Shown here: positions 25,371 to 33,812 of the stretch, piece after piece | Numbering within the stretch: the stretch's first letter is position 1 | Layout of the letters: every line of letters starts with the position of its first letter | Assembly (NCBI GenBank): GCA_019163335.1 | Contig: JAFLKM010000077.1 | Span: 1-35,591 of the forward strand | From: Desulfobulbaceae bacterium | Lineage (GTDB): Bacteria; Desulfobacterota; Desulfobulbia; Desulfobulbales; Desulfocapsaceae | Reading direction: 5' to 3' | Length of the DNA: 35,591 nt | Notes under the pieces: generated by a model | The model's database searches: none | What the model saw: only the letters and a program-made list of their open reading frames with translations | What the model was told of the DNA's origin: nothing | Program-made: the position numbers and the translations under genes

Positions 25371-25400
25371 TTGACAGTTCACCGCATCTGTGTTTATAAT
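25371..25400 (+). promoter_or_regulatory. Consensus sigma70 promoter of the rpmH operon
   Basis: TTGACA at 25371-25376 and TATAAT at 25395-25400 both match consensus perfectly, 18 nt apart. The start of transcription would fall near 25407, giving a leader of about 160 nt before rpmH. The remaining 25068-25370, between the divergent methyltransferase and this promoter, shows no gene. I saw no cluster of DnaA boxes, despite the rpmH-type context. Confidence 0.85.
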
Positions 25401-25569
25401 CATTCCTTTATTTTTAACCTCTGTGCCACGCTCTCCTTTATCGTTGAGCCGTGCAGGGCTATCAGGGCCGGAAACATCATCCATTCCTTCTTCAGAGGTT
25501 TCGTTTGCCGGTTGCTAACATCAGAAACATTTCATGGGTTTCATGAATATCATCGGTCAGGAGTAAGGA

Positions 25570-25707
25570 ATGAGTAAGCGCACTTTTCAGCCAAGTAACA
25601 TTAAACGTAAACGTAAGCATGGTTTCCGCTCCCGCATGAGCACTGCTGCCGGTCGTGCTATTATAAGTGCACGCCGCGCCAGGGGACGTAAGCGGCTTTC
25701 GGCCTGA
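25570..25707 (+). CDS. rpmH: 50S ribosomal protein L34
   Basis: A 45-aa, very basic protein begins [19 protein letters not shown], continues with [20 protein letters not shown] and ends RKRLSA. This is the whole L34 family pattern (RTFQPSNxKRxRxHGFRxRM). It is part of the large ribosomal subunit. The ATG at 25570 follows CAGGAGTAAGGA. It is shorter than 60 codons and easily missed. It is first in the rpmH-rnpA-yidD-yidC-jag-mnmE block, behind a perfect consensus promoter. Confidence 0.98.
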   Translation: MSKRTFQPSNIKRKRKHGFRSRMSTAAGRAIISARRARGRKRLSA

Positions 25708-25717
25708 TCGTGACGTG

Positions 25718-26053
25718 GTGTTCAAGCTCCAGAAGTCGCATCTGCTGCGGAACGGGCTGGAGTTTGAACAAGTCTACAAACAGGGTAAGCGTAGGCCTGG
25801 CCCGGGTTTTGTCCTGATTTTCAGCCCCAATAACCTCGGATTCAGCAGACTTGGAATCAGTGTGCACAGGCAGATCAGAGGGGCCGTGAAGAGAAATCGA
25901 ATCAAACGAATAATCAGAGAATCATTCCGGTTGCATCGGGAAATATACCCTCAGTGTGCCGATATTGTTTTTGCCATTCGTCCGGCTATGGAACTTGACT
26001 CTACGGCCAACATCACCGGGGCGGTAGAAGCTGCCTGCGGTCGAGCAAGGTAG
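25718..26053 (+). CDS. rnpA: Ribonuclease P protein component
   Basis: RnpA assists the RNase P RNA in trimming tRNA 5' leaders. The product has [20 protein letters not shown] near the N-terminus and the family signature [20 protein letters not shown] (the RNR motif), then [11 protein letters not shown]. The start is uncertain. GTG at 25718 gives 111 aa with the usual short N-terminus; GTG 25715 is adjacent and in frame, and GTG 25667 would overlap rpmH by 41 nt and give 128 aa. None has a clear ribosome site, so coupling to rpmH is likely. Confidence 0.93.
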   Translation: MFKLQKSHLLRNGLEFEQVYKQGKRRPGPGFVLIFSPNNLGFSRLGISVHRQIRGAVKRNRIKRIIRESFRLHREIYPQCADIVFAIRPAMELDSTANITGAVEAACGRAR

Positions 26054-26073
26054 CGCCTTTCAGGCTTTCTGCC

Positions 26074-26301
26074 ATGAAGATTGAATCGCCCGTAAAGAAA
26101 ACTCTTGTCTGGTTTATTCGAGGATATCAGTATCTTATCTCTCCTCTGCTTCCCCCCAGTTGTCGCTTTACTCCCACCTGCTCAATCTATGCGATTGAGG
26201 CTTTAGAACGTTATGGTGCATGGCGCGGAGGCTTCCTTGCCGCCCGTCGTCTGTTGCGCTGTCACCCTTTCTGCCAGGGTGGATATGATCCCGTGCCATG
26301 A
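26074..26301 (+). CDS. yidD: Membrane protein insertion efficiency factor YidD
   Basis: The 75-aa protein has the family core [29 protein letters not shown], here split as [16 protein letters not shown] and [12 protein letters not shown], then [17 protein letters not shown]. YidD aids YidC-dependent insertion, is membrane-associated through an amphipathic helix and is almost always placed between rnpA and yidC, as here. It starts 20 nt after rnpA and 115 nt before yidC. Identity is firm. Confidence 0.96.
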   Translation: MKIESPVKKTLVWFIRGYQYLISPLLPPSCRFTPTCSIYAIEALERYGAWRGGFLAARRLLRCHPFCQGGYDPVP

Positions 26302-26416
26302 GGTCCCCCTTTTGTAGAAAGAAGTTGGCTGGTCGTGCCTGGTCTCCAGAGGAGATCAAAACATTTTGTTAGACATGCGCTCTGTTGGCTGGAGTAAATT
26401 AATTTAGGAACACGGT

Positions 26417-28099
26417 ATGGATACCTATAGAGCACTAGTGGCTGTTGTCATTTCATTTGTTATTCTGGTTGGCTATCAATATTTTTTCGGGGGCTTTGAT
26501 AGCAAAAAGGTTGGACAGGAGCCGGTGGGCATCTCATCAGATGCCTCTGCCCCGATGTTGCCTGCTTCTCCGCAGACCAATCAAACCTCCTCGCCGGCCA
26601 AAGAGTCGATCCCGCAACCTCTTCCCCCATCTATTGTGCCCGATCGGGCGGCTCGTGAAATTCTTGTTGATACGGACTTGTACAGTGCGGTGATCACGGA
26701 AAATGGCGGGGCCATCAAAAGTTTTATTCTTAAAAATTATAAGGACACCCCGGCCAAAGATTCTGCCGGCATGCAGCTGATCAAAACCTCTGAAAAGGAG
26801 GGGCTCCCCTTAACTTTTTCATGGGGAGGTGTGGCAGCAGCGAACACTTTTTGTCAGGCCAGTAGTGATAAGGTTCAGTTTTCAGATGATAAATCCTCCG
26901 GCACCCTCAGTATGAAGGGCGTCAGTCCATCCGGCCTTGAGCTGGAGCGCACCTATCGATTCGATCCTCAAACCTATCTGCTGGAACTCGTGGTCCGGGT
27001 TAAGAATACTTCGGCCAATCCCCTGCAGGGCTCGCCCCTTTTGCACCAGTTGAACCTTCCCTTCGAAGCCGATACCAGCGGCTCCATGACCCAGCTTTTT
27101 AGCGGTCCGGCTGTTTTTATGGATGGTCAGCGTCAGGAGTTTGCAAGCAAGGAGTTGACCGGGGCACCCAAAACCGTTCAGGGGAAGATGGAATGGGCCG
27201 CTTTTGACAGCACCTATTTCATGTGTGCCATCCTGCCTGAAAATGCTGCCGGTACCAGCGTAACCATGCAGCAAACCGACAAATTGGTGTCCATACAGGT
27301 TGGCGGTGCACTGGATGTTTTACAGCCAGGTCAGGAAAAGGTGTATACTTATCACGCCTATTTTGGCCCCAAAAAACTTTCCCTGCTCCAGGAGACCGGA
27401 TACAACCTGGACAAGGCCGTTAATTTCGGCTGGTTTGACATCATGGCCAAGCCAACTCTCTGGCTGTTGAATTTTTTCAACATCTATGTCAAGAATTACG
27501 GGATTGCCATTATTCTGGTTACCATCGCCTTTAAACTTGCCTTCTGGCCCATTGCCCAGAAAGGGCTTAAGTCCATGAAGAATATGCAGAAGTTGCAGCC
27601 AAAAATGGTCAAGCTTAAGGAAAAGTATAAAGACGATCCGGCTATGATGAACAAGGAGGTCATGAACCTCTACAAGACCTACAAGGTGAATCCTCTTGGC
27701 GGCTGTCTACCGATGGTTCTGCAGATTCCGGTCTTTTTTGCCTTGTACAAGGTGCTCCTCATGTGTATTGAGTTGCGGCATGCTCCATTCATGTTATGGA
27801 TTACCGACCTTTCTGCTCCTGATCGCTTGATGATCGGTTTCGATATTCCCTACCTCGGAGGACTCCCGATCCTGACCTTGCTTATGGGGGCATCCATGTT
27901 TTTACAGCAGAAAATGACACCTACCACGGCCGACCCGACCCAGGCCAAGATCATGATGTTTTTACCGGTGATGTTTACCTTTATGTTCCTTAATTTTGCA
28001 TCCGGCCTGGTTCTCTACTGGTTTGTTAACAACCTGCTGGCCATTTTGCAACAGTACCTGATCAACCGGCAGTCGGCCAAGACCCCATTGGCCGCATAG
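26417..28099 (+). CDS. yidC: Membrane protein insertase YidC
   Basis: YidC inserts and folds inner-membrane proteins, alone or with SecYEG. The 560-aa product has the Gram-negative layout: an N-terminal membrane segment (about residues 5-24), a low-complexity linker rich in Pro/Ser, the large periplasmic beta-sandwich domain (about 75-330), and the conserved C-terminal core from NFGWFDIMAKPTLWLL. The core includes LAFWPIAQKGLKSMKNMQ, NPLGGCLPMVLQIPVFFALY and LYWFVNNLLAILQQYLI. The length is normal. The ATG at 26417 follows AGGA. It lies in the standard rpmH-to-mnmE block. Confidence 0.97.
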   Translation: MDTYRALVAVVISFVILVGYQYFFGGFDSKKVGQEPVGISSDASAPMLPASPQTNQTSSPAKESIPQPLPPSIVPDRAAREILVDTDLYSAVITENGGAIKSFILKNYKDTPAKDSAGMQLIKTSEKEGLPLTFSWGGVAAANTFCQASSDKVQFSDDKSSGTLSMKGVSPSGLELERTYRFDPQTYLLELVVRVKNTSANPLQGSPLLHQLNLPFEADTSGSMTQLFSGPAVFMDGQRQEFASKELTGAPKTVQGKMEWAAFDSTYFMCAILPENAAGTSVTMQQTDKLVSIQVGGALDVLQPGQEKVYTYHAYFGPKKLSLLQETGYNLDKAVNFGWFDIMAKPTLWLLNFFNIYVKNYGIAIILVTIAFKLAFWPIAQKGLKSMKNMQKLQPKMVKLKEKYKDDPAMMNKEVMNLYKTYKVNPLGGCLPMVLQIPVFFALYKVLLMCIELRHAPFMLWITDLSAPDRLMIGFDIPYLGGLPILTLLMGASMFLQQKMTPTTADPTQAKIMMFLPVMFTFMFLNFASGLVLYWFVNNLLAILQQYLINRQSAKTPLAA

Positions 28100-28219
28100 C
28101 TTGAGTTCCCTGAACAATTACTGTCATTTACGTGTTTGAAATTTCTTCATTTGACACACAGGGCACCTCCCGGGCGGATCAAAAAGAACGTCCATCTCAT
28201 GACCATTGAAGGATAATCC

Positions 28220-29257
28220 ATGACTTCACGAAAAAAAGATTTTTTTGGTAAAACAGTGGCAGAGGCAATTAAACAGGCCTGTGATGCCTTGCAGGCCTCG
28301 CAGGAAAACTTGACCATTGAGGTGGTTGGAACAGGCTCCAGTGGTATTTTTGGTTTTATTCGTAAGAAAGCCCATATTCGGGTCTCCCTCCAGAAGCCTG
28401 CCACCGACATTGAATCTGTAGTGCAAGCCCAGGAGCAGGTTCAGTCTGAAGTCCAAGCCCCTAAGGGAACTCACAAAAAGGTCAAGGCTTCTGCCCCTGT
28501 CGAGCAGGTCAGACCTGTTTCGCAGGAGGCCGTGGTCTGTGTCACCCCGATACCAGCACTGCAGGAAACGATTCCCACCGATGATTTATGTAAAGACAAG
28601 GAGTTGGCGACAGACGAAGACGAGGAAGATATTTCACCTGTAGTCGCCTCTGATGAACCCCTCAGTGCAGAGAGTCTTGATGTCCTTCAGCAGGAGCTTG
28701 TTCGGTTGCTGGAATTGATGGGTCTTCCTTCCATGGTGGAGATCGAAGCGCAAGGCAGTTCGGTGAGATGTCATGTTAATGGAGACTTTCAGGAAGACCT
28801 TACCGGACAGGAAGGGAAAATTCTGGACAGTTTGCAGTATCTGATTCGTAAAATTGCCGCTAAAAAGATCGCCGAAAAAATGCGGATATCCATTGATGTG
28901 GGCGGTTTTCGTGAAAAAAGACAGGACGAATTGCAGGATCAGGCCCGTGAACTCGCGGCGCTTGTCAAGGTGGATGGTAAAACCCAGGTCATACCCTCAT
29001 TAAACGCTGCTGAACGACGTGTTGTGCACATGGCACTGCAGGATGACAAGGAGATTCGGAGCAGGAGTGTGGGGGATGGACTGTTCAAGAAGGTTCTGAT
29101 TTACAAGCCAGGCAAGCCAAGGGCAAAAGGCCAGAATGCTGAGAACAGCAACGGCGGTGCTGTGCCTGGCACAGGAAATGCCAAAAAACGTTCTTCTTCC
29201 CGTGGCCGAAGAGGGAAAGGCAACAAACCACCCACTGAAAATGAACCTACTGAATAA
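28220..29257 (+). CDS. jag: Jag/KhpB RNA-binding protein (Jag-N, KH, R3H)
   Basis: The 345-aa product has a Jag-N domain at residues 1-55 (FFGKTVAEAIKQACDAL, GSSGIFGFIRKKAHIRV). A variable acidic linker follows to about 150 (including TDEDEEDIS), then a KH domain around 155-230 (LTGQEGKILDSLQYLIRKIA), and an R3H domain around 235-295 (LNAAERRVVHMALQDD, IRSRSVGDG). The tail is basic and rich in Arg, Lys, Gly and Ser. In Gram-positives KhpB binds RNA with KhpA and affects cell elongation; in this group the role is less known. The long linker and the basic tail make it larger than typical members (about 200-250 aa). The ATG follows AAGGA. Confidence 0.93.
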   Translation: MTSRKKDFFGKTVAEAIKQACDALQASQENLTIEVVGTGSSGIFGFIRKKAHIRVSLQKPATDIESVVQAQEQVQSEVQAPKGTHKKVKASAPVEQVRPVSQEAVVCVTPIPALQETIPTDDLCKDKELATDEDEEDISPVVASDEPLSAESLDVLQQELVRLLELMGLPSMVEIEAQGSSVRCHVNGDFQEDLTGQEGKILDSLQYLIRKIAAKKIAEKMRISIDVGGFREKRQDELQDQARELAALVKVDGKTQVIPSLNAAERRVVHMALQDDKEIRSRSVGDGLFKKVLIYKPGKPRAKGQNAENSNGGAVPGTGNAKKRSSSRGRRGKGNKPPTENEPTE

Positions 29258-29293
29258 GCAGAACCAGAGACGGCTTTTTACGAAAACTCATCC

Positions 29294-30697
29294 ATGTCTG
29301 CTGAATACGAAACCAATGACACCATAGCCGCCATCTCCACTCCATCCGGTGCCGGCGGTATCGGAGTCATACGCGTTAGCGGGCCCCGTGCCCTCGAAGT
29401 TCTCCGACAAATCTTCAAGCCCCATGACCCGGCTTGTTCCTTCCGTAGTCATCAGTTCTATTACGGTCATATTCTGGCCCCTGGAATTGTTGCCCCGAAA
29501 AAAAACATTGATGAAGTGCTTGCCGTCTACATGCGGGCGCCCAAGACCTATACCCGTGAAGATGTGGTCGAGATCCATGGCCATGGTAATTTTCTTGTCC
29601 TTCAATCCATTCTTGAACTTCTGCTTCAATTTCCGGTTCGTCTGGCTGAACCAGGTGAATTCACAAAGCGTGCCTTTCTCAGCGGCCGCATCGATCTAAC
29701 CAGAGCTGAAGCCGTCATTGACGTCTTGACCGCCCGCACCCGGAAAGGGCTGGAGATGGCTCAGGCCCAGCTCTCAGGTCGGCTGTTTGACCAGGTGGAC
29801 GCTATTCGTCAGGCCTTGACGTATCTGCGTGCTGTAGTGGAGGTCGCCATTGATTTTCCTGACGAGGATATCGAGATCATCGATCATGGCCAGTTGCTTG
29901 AGCAGCTCGAAGTCAAGGTTCGAAAACCCCTTGCAATTCTACTGCGTCATGCAGATCATGGTCGGATCTATCGGGAGGGGATGAGCGTGGTTATCGCCGG
30001 TCTCCCCAATGTCGGTAAATCCAGTCTGCTGAATACCCTGCTCCAGGAAGATCGTGCCCTGGTCACCGCCATTCCAGGAACCACTCGTGATACCATCGAG
30101 GAATATATCGATCTACAAGGAGTACCGGTGCGGATTGTCGATACCGCTGGCATTCGCGAGCATGCGGAGGAAGTTGAAGAGTTGGGGATTCAGCGGGCCA
30201 TGCAGCAGATGGAGCAGGCCGATCTGGTTCTGTTCATGATCGACCTGACTAGAGGGGTCAGCGATGCCGATCGGCAGCTGTTTCAGCGCATACGCCATAA
30301 ACCGGTGATTCTGGTGGCCAACAAGATGGATCTAGCGCCTGAGGGAGCGCCGGAGATGGCCGAGTTTCAGGATCATTGCAAGGCGCAGGTCTCTATCTCG
30401 GCAAAAAAACAGCTGGGGATCAGCGTCCTGAAAGAGGCTATCTTTCAGGCTGTCATTGGAAAAAAAGAACAATGGGATGAAGAGGGGTGCGCGCCCAATG
30501 TCCGCCATAAAGATGCCCTGATCCGAGCGTACGCGGCAAGTGAGCGGGTGTTGAGTGGACTGCAGATGAAAACAACCTGTGATCTCCTTGCCATCGATCT
30601 GTATGAATGTCTAGGCGAGCTTGACGCCATCGTTGGTGTTACCACCACTGAGGATATCCTGGATCTGATTTTTCAGCAGTTTTGCTTGGGAAAATGA
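29294..30697 (+). CDS. mnmE: tRNA modification GTPase MnmE (TrmE)
   Basis: MnmE is the GTPase partner of MnmG in U34 modification. The 467-aa product has the folate-binding N-domain (DTIAAISTPSGAGGIGVIRV, then RAFLSGRIDLTRAEAVIDV). A G domain is inserted in the helical domain: P-loop GLPNVGKSSLLN, switch II DTAGIR, and NKMD for guanine specificity. The protein ends FCLGK, the C-x-G-K motif with the catalytic Cys. All hallmarks are intact. It follows jag by 36 nt and ends the + strand block. A weak 6-bp hairpin (30726-30743) follows, without a T-run. Confidence 0.97.
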   Translation: MSAEYETNDTIAAISTPSGAGGIGVIRVSGPRALEVLRQIFKPHDPACSFRSHQFYYGHILAPGIVAPKKNIDEVLAVYMRAPKTYTREDVVEIHGHGNFLVLQSILELLLQFPVRLAEPGEFTKRAFLSGRIDLTRAEAVIDVLTARTRKGLEMAQAQLSGRLFDQVDAIRQALTYLRAVVEVAIDFPDEDIEIIDHGQLLEQLEVKVRKPLAILLRHADHGRIYREGMSVVIAGLPNVGKSSLLNTLLQEDRALVTAIPGTTRDTIEEYIDLQGVPVRIVDTAGIREHAEEVEELGIQRAMQQMEQADLVLFMIDLTRGVSDADRQLFQRIRHKPVILVANKMDLAPEGAPEMAEFQDHCKAQVSISAKKQLGISVLKEAIFQAVIGKKEQWDEEGCAPNVRHKDALIRAYAASERVLSGLQMKTTCDLLAIDLYECLGELDAIVGVTTTEDILDLIFQQFCLGK

Positions 30698-30822
30698 GTT
30701 CCTGAGGGAACGAATCCTTCATCAGCCTGCTTTTCCTAGCAGGTAAAGAACCCCCGATTATCTTGCTTCTCCATATCGATGGTCTGCTTGGTTCCCGCCC
30801 CATGTAGCCTGCCATTGGGGTG

Positions 30823-31254
30823 TCAGTGCTTGCAGCCCTTGCAGTCGTCATCCTGTTCAAAGGTTACCTCGATCTCATTTCCCTCTGCGTCGATAAGCTT
30901 CTGTTCCAGCAGATTAAATTCATCAAGTTGTATTACAAAATCAGTGGTGGTTTGATATTCAAAGACCAGCTCATTGATAATTGCCTGACTGGCCGGATCA
31001 ATTTTTATAATTTGAAAACCGGCTACAGGTTCATCAATACGAACAAGATGGGCGGAAAACTCGATCGTTTGCTCTTTTTCAGTGATAATTTTAATCTGAT
31101 ATTCAGCGGTAGAAATTGCTTCGGAAAAGCCGGTGATGGAAACTCCGCCCTGACTGATATCAATGGTGCAGGCCTTTATGACTGATACGTCTTTGTTTAA
31201 TAAGATTGCTTTTCCAGTCAATGGAACTCGAACAAAAATTCTTTTATGCGCCAT
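30823..31254 (-). CDS. PilZ-domain protein, likely c-di-GMP receptor
   Basis: The 143-aa product begins MAHKRIFVRVPLTGKAILLN, with an RxxxR element (RIFVR), and continues with TIDISQGGVSITG, the D/NxSxxG element. These are the two c-di-GMP contacts of PilZ domains. The end of the domain has VAGFQIIKIDPASQAIINEL, followed by a 40-residue acidic tail that ends DDDCKGCKH, with a CxxC. The ATG at 31254 follows CAGGAG on the - strand and is preferred over a longer frame from 31287. The output it controls is unknown. It is convergent with mnmE. Confidence 0.85.
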   Translation of the reverse strand: MAHKRIFVRVPLTGKAILLNKDVSVIKACTIDISQGGVSITGFSEAISTAEYQIKIITEKEQTIEFSAHLVRIDEPVAGFQIIKIDPASQAIINELVFEYQTTTDFVIQLDEFNLLEQKLIDAEGNEIEVTFEQDDDCKGCKH

Positions 31255-31328
31255 ATTTACTCCTGTCGCTATGAACGATACAGGCACTTCTCGTAATTTT
31301 TGGAGATGCCAATCAATGGGTAAGGGAT

Positions 31329-31374
31329 AGCCACAAAATAATTTCCTGAAAAGAGGAGAGGCTGTGGCTTTTTT
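31329..31374 (+). terminator. Weak terminator-like hairpin in the PilZ upstream region
   Basis: AGCCACA at 31329-31335 pairs with TGTGGCT at 31363-31369, and a run of six T ends at 31374. An inner TCCT/AGGA pair is possible. It points in the + direction with no + strand gene before it. The loop is long, so confidence is low. Confidence 0.3.
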
Positions 31375-31660
31375 CTGTACAGCGATTTAGAAAGGAATGA
31401 CCTGCTTTTATTGAGACCTTTGAACTTTTTAGTGCTTTCTGCATGTCTCTGTTTTTAAATGGGGAGACGATGATGGTAACAAGCTGTCTTTATAAATACT
31501 TTTTCCAAAAGTTGCAAGAGCTCGATCTTTTAATGAGAAGACAGCTGGTTTGCGATCGAAGCTTTAAAAAACAAGAAATAAGGGCGTGACGAGCCTGGTT
31601 GATGCTGTTTAGAGGTTGTTGGCTCTAATTTATTGAGTCCATCATTCTTTGTAGAATGGG

Positions 31661-31712
31661 CCGATGCTGTCACTATTGCGCTGGTGGATGGATAAAAAAA
31701 TGACAGCATCGG
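31661..31712. repeat. Perfect 12-bp inverted repeat with 28-nt spacer
   Basis: CCGATGCTGTCA at 31661-31672 is the exact reverse complement of 31701-31712. It lies 85 nt beyond the DUF2202 stop, within the 31255-31796 stretch that has no gene I can support. The spacer contains a run of seven A. It could be part of a 3'-end structure or a small element. Confidence 0.6.
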
Positions 31713-31796
31713 GACCGGAAGAATAATATTATCTTGATATGTGAGAGGTAATTTGTACCGAATGAGTAGACGAAAGTTCTTATCAAGTCAAATGTA

Positions 31797-32432
31797 TCAG
31801 AGCTCCATGATGGCGTCAAAAAGTTCCTGGGAGATATGCTGAGGAGTGTAGGTAACCCCAAGTACTTCAAGGGATTTAACATATGCTCGGAGATGATTTT
31901 TCGATCCTTCTTGCAGATTTTGATAGACGGTTATCATATCAATATGAGAGGTCAGCTCAATGGCATTCTGGATATCAATGATGTCGATTTCCTCGATGGT
32001 GGCACCGACTCTTAACCCATCAATAAGAGTGATAGAACCGGACTCTAAAAGTGTCGTATACAATGCCTTCAGGTCTGAATTGGTAAATTCTCCAATGGTT
32101 GACTCGTTCACAACCGGGTCAGTCAGATTATACATCTCCAGTTTTTTCTCGAGGGCATCCATATGCCTTTGCTCGGAAGAGGCGATATTGCTGAAAATTA
32201 CGGCATGCCACTGCTCATACAAAGATAGATAGACATCACGGGCCAATTTTTCTTCCTCGCGCATATAGGTCAACTCTCTTGCCTCGTCTGCGGAAAGTGC
32301 TGTGGTTACAACAGTAAGAACCGGCCCGCGTCCCTTTCCTGCCAAGGCAGGAGTGACTGCCAGAGTGCTTATTATTGCTGAAGTTATCAAAAGCCCCATA
32401 ACAGCAATTTTATTTAATTTGAAACTATTCAT
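31797..32432 (-). CDS. Exported DUF2202 ferritin-like protein
   Basis: The 211-aa product has a signal peptide (MNSFKLNKIAVMGLLITSAI, cleavage near ALA-GK at about 31). A four-helix DUF2202 domain follows: LTYMREEEKLARDVYLSLYE, SSEQRHMDALEKKLEMYN, and LRAYVKSLEVLGV with the later helix. Conserved Glu and His residues (EEEK, EQRHM) resemble a diiron ferritin-like site. The biochemical role of DUF2202 is not established. The ATG at 32432 follows GGAGG on the - strand and gives a clean export signal, so it is preferred to a longer frame from 32549. It is the last gene of a - strand set of exported proteins below a sigma54 regulator. Confidence 0.85.
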   Translation of the reverse strand: MNSFKLNKIAVMGLLITSAIISTLAVTPALAGKGRGPVLTVVTTALSADEARELTYMREEEKLARDVYLSLYEQWHAVIFSNIASSEQRHMDALEKKLEMYNLTDPVVNESTIGEFTNSDLKALYTTLLESGSITLIDGLRVGATIEEIDIIDIQNAIELTSHIDMITVYQNLQEGSKNHLRAYVKSLEVLGVTYTPQHISQELFDAIMEL

Positions 32433-32736
32433 CAGAAGATCCTCCATCTTGTTGATATTGAAACAAGCTCTGCCTGAAAGCCGCCTGCATTTTTTTCCTG
32501 ATTTGCAATCATTCCTCTGGTGGAATAAACCTTGATTATTCTCCCTCAATCGGCCTGACCATTGCTGTTCAATGTGTGATAGAACTGTGAAAACAGTTGG
32601 TTTGAGCCATGATGTTGTCGCCCGAAGAAAACAGGTCGCTCCTTTTCATTGTATGTGCTGTATGGCAAGTGAGGAGGTGTTATGGTGTTATTGTAAGTCG
32701 TTATTAGTCAATACCTTCGCCTACTGTGCTGTGCGG
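32433..32736. other. 304-nt gap between DUF2202 gene and OB-fold gene
   Basis: No gene is supported here. It should contain the promoter of the DUF2202 gene on the - strand. I found no clear -24/-12 or -35/-10. A small palindrome AACTGT-GAA-AACAGTT lies at 32583-32597. Confidence 0.4.
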
Positions 32737-33276
32737 TTAACGGCCTCTGCCGCCTCCGTGTCCTCTTCCCGGGCCGACACCAAAACCGCTACCGCTTCCT
32801 GAGCCTCTTCCGACCCCGCTGCCGTTACCCTTCTCCAAATTACCTCCTGCCCACTTTGGGAAACCACCTTCATCCCGGAGAACAATTGTGGCCTCTGTGC
32901 TGCTTTCGGTAATTTCCCGGGCCAGGATATAAATTACGCCATCCTTCCCCTGGGCCTTGGAGCCTCGAACCACCACATCTTCTCCTGCTTGCAGAGACAC
33001 TTTTTGATCAGCCAGATACCGCTGCGGGCCAAGAACAACCATCATTCTGGCTCCACCGCTTTCTTCAATTTCCAGCTGAACATTCCTCCGTTCTATGCCG
33101 GTCTGAACAGACAGAATCCGCCCATTCACGGTGGTCACGGTATTGATATCGTAGCCGGACTCGAGATCCAGCGCAACGTGCGTGCCCTCTTCTGTCCCCC
33201 AGAAGGCGTGTGCCGGATGGGGGATGGCTGGAAGGAGAAGGAGCAGAGAGAGGAGAGGAAGTATTTTTGGCCGCAT
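32737..33276 (-). CDS. Exported OB-fold-like protein with Gly-rich tail, function unknown
   Basis: The 179-aa product starts with a signal peptide (MRPKILPLLSLLLLLPAI, cleavage near AHA-FW). The middle (about residues 45-145) is beta-rich: VNGRILSVQTGIERRNVQLE, VLGPQRYLADQKVSLQAG, EDVVVRGSKAQGKDGVIYI, then IVLRDEGGFPKWAGG. This pattern of a GPxxYL block, a GxxVxVxGS block and a final LRDxxGxPxWxG motif is familiar from small exported OB-fold-like proteins of anaerobes. I know of no assigned function. The last 35 residues are Gly, Ser and Arg. No ribosome site is evident at 33276. Confidence 0.7.
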   Translation of the reverse strand: MRPKILPLLSLLLLLPAIPHPAHAFWGTEEGTHVALDLESGYDINTVTTVNGRILSVQTGIERRNVQLEIEESGGARMMVVLGPQRYLADQKVSLQAGEDVVVRGSKAQGKDGVIYILAREITESSTEATIVLRDEGGFPKWAGGNLEKGNGSGVGRGSGSGSGFGVGPGRGHGGGRGR

Positions 33277-33287
33277 GGATTGTAATT

Positions 33288-33315
33288 AAGCGAAGGACGC
33301 GTCCGTCTTTCGCTT
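33288..33315. terminator. 12-bp hairpin between the Gly-rich and OB-fold genes
   Basis: AAGCGAAGGACG at 33288-33299 pairs with 33304-33315 with one mismatch and a 4-nt loop. On the - strand it lies downstream of the Gly-rich gene and 11 nt before the OB-fold start. It could attenuate transcription between them. The T-run is weak. Confidence 0.45.
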
Positions 33316-33369
33316 ACCACAGTTATTTGTTGAGGCAGGTGCCTTGAAAAAAACTCCCGACAAAAGCCA

Positions 33370-33684
33370 CTATTCAGATATTACCGGAGCAGTTACCACA
33401 GGTGCAGGAGCAGTTGTGGACGTATTTAATCTGCTGCCATCGCGGACTCCCTGACCATTATCAGGACGGGTGGTGGCGCCGCTTGCAGTGGTGCCGGTGG
33501 TGAGAAAAGTTCCATCACGACGCTGTGAGCCTTCTGGCCGGTTCACAGAACTCTGGCTGCTGACTCCGCCTCCGCCTCCGTTGCCGCCCCCGCCGCCATT
33601 TCCACCTCGGGCCATGGCCTCACCAGCCAGTGTCATTGCGAATATTACTGCTAAACCCATTACCATTAAACGTTTTGTTTGCAT
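33370..33684 (-). CDS. Small exported Gly/Ser/Thr-rich protein, function unknown
   Basis: The 104-aa product has the signal peptide MQTKRLMVMGLAVIFAMTLA followed by GEAMA, then RGGNGGGGGNGGGGGVSS and a Ser/Thr/Arg-rich tail. The signal peptide is nearly the same as that of the 49-aa protein at 33813-33962. The start at 33684 follows AGGGAA on the - strand and puts the export signal at the N-terminus; the frame is open to 33732. I do not recognise a family. It is low-complexity and probably unstructured. It sits in the middle of the exported set. Confidence 0.65.
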   Translation of the reverse strand: MQTKRLMVMGLAVIFAMTLAGEAMARGGNGGGGGNGGGGGVSSQSSVNRPEGSQRRDGTFLTTGTTASGATTRPDNGQGVRDGSRLNTSTTAPAPVVTAPVISE

Positions 33685-33812
33685 AATTTTTTTCCCTGTT
33701 GCTAAGAGTAGAGGAGCCGTCATGAAATTCATAGAACATTTTTGATTATTCTGTGACGACTCCTTTTGTGATTTATGAGAGAATAACGTGAATGTTCGTG
33801 TTGTATTATTGA

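Noticed and set aside
30698-30822. Intrinsic terminator after mnmE
   Set aside because: The only hairpin (CCTGCT/AGCAGG, 30726-30743) has 6 bp and no T-run.
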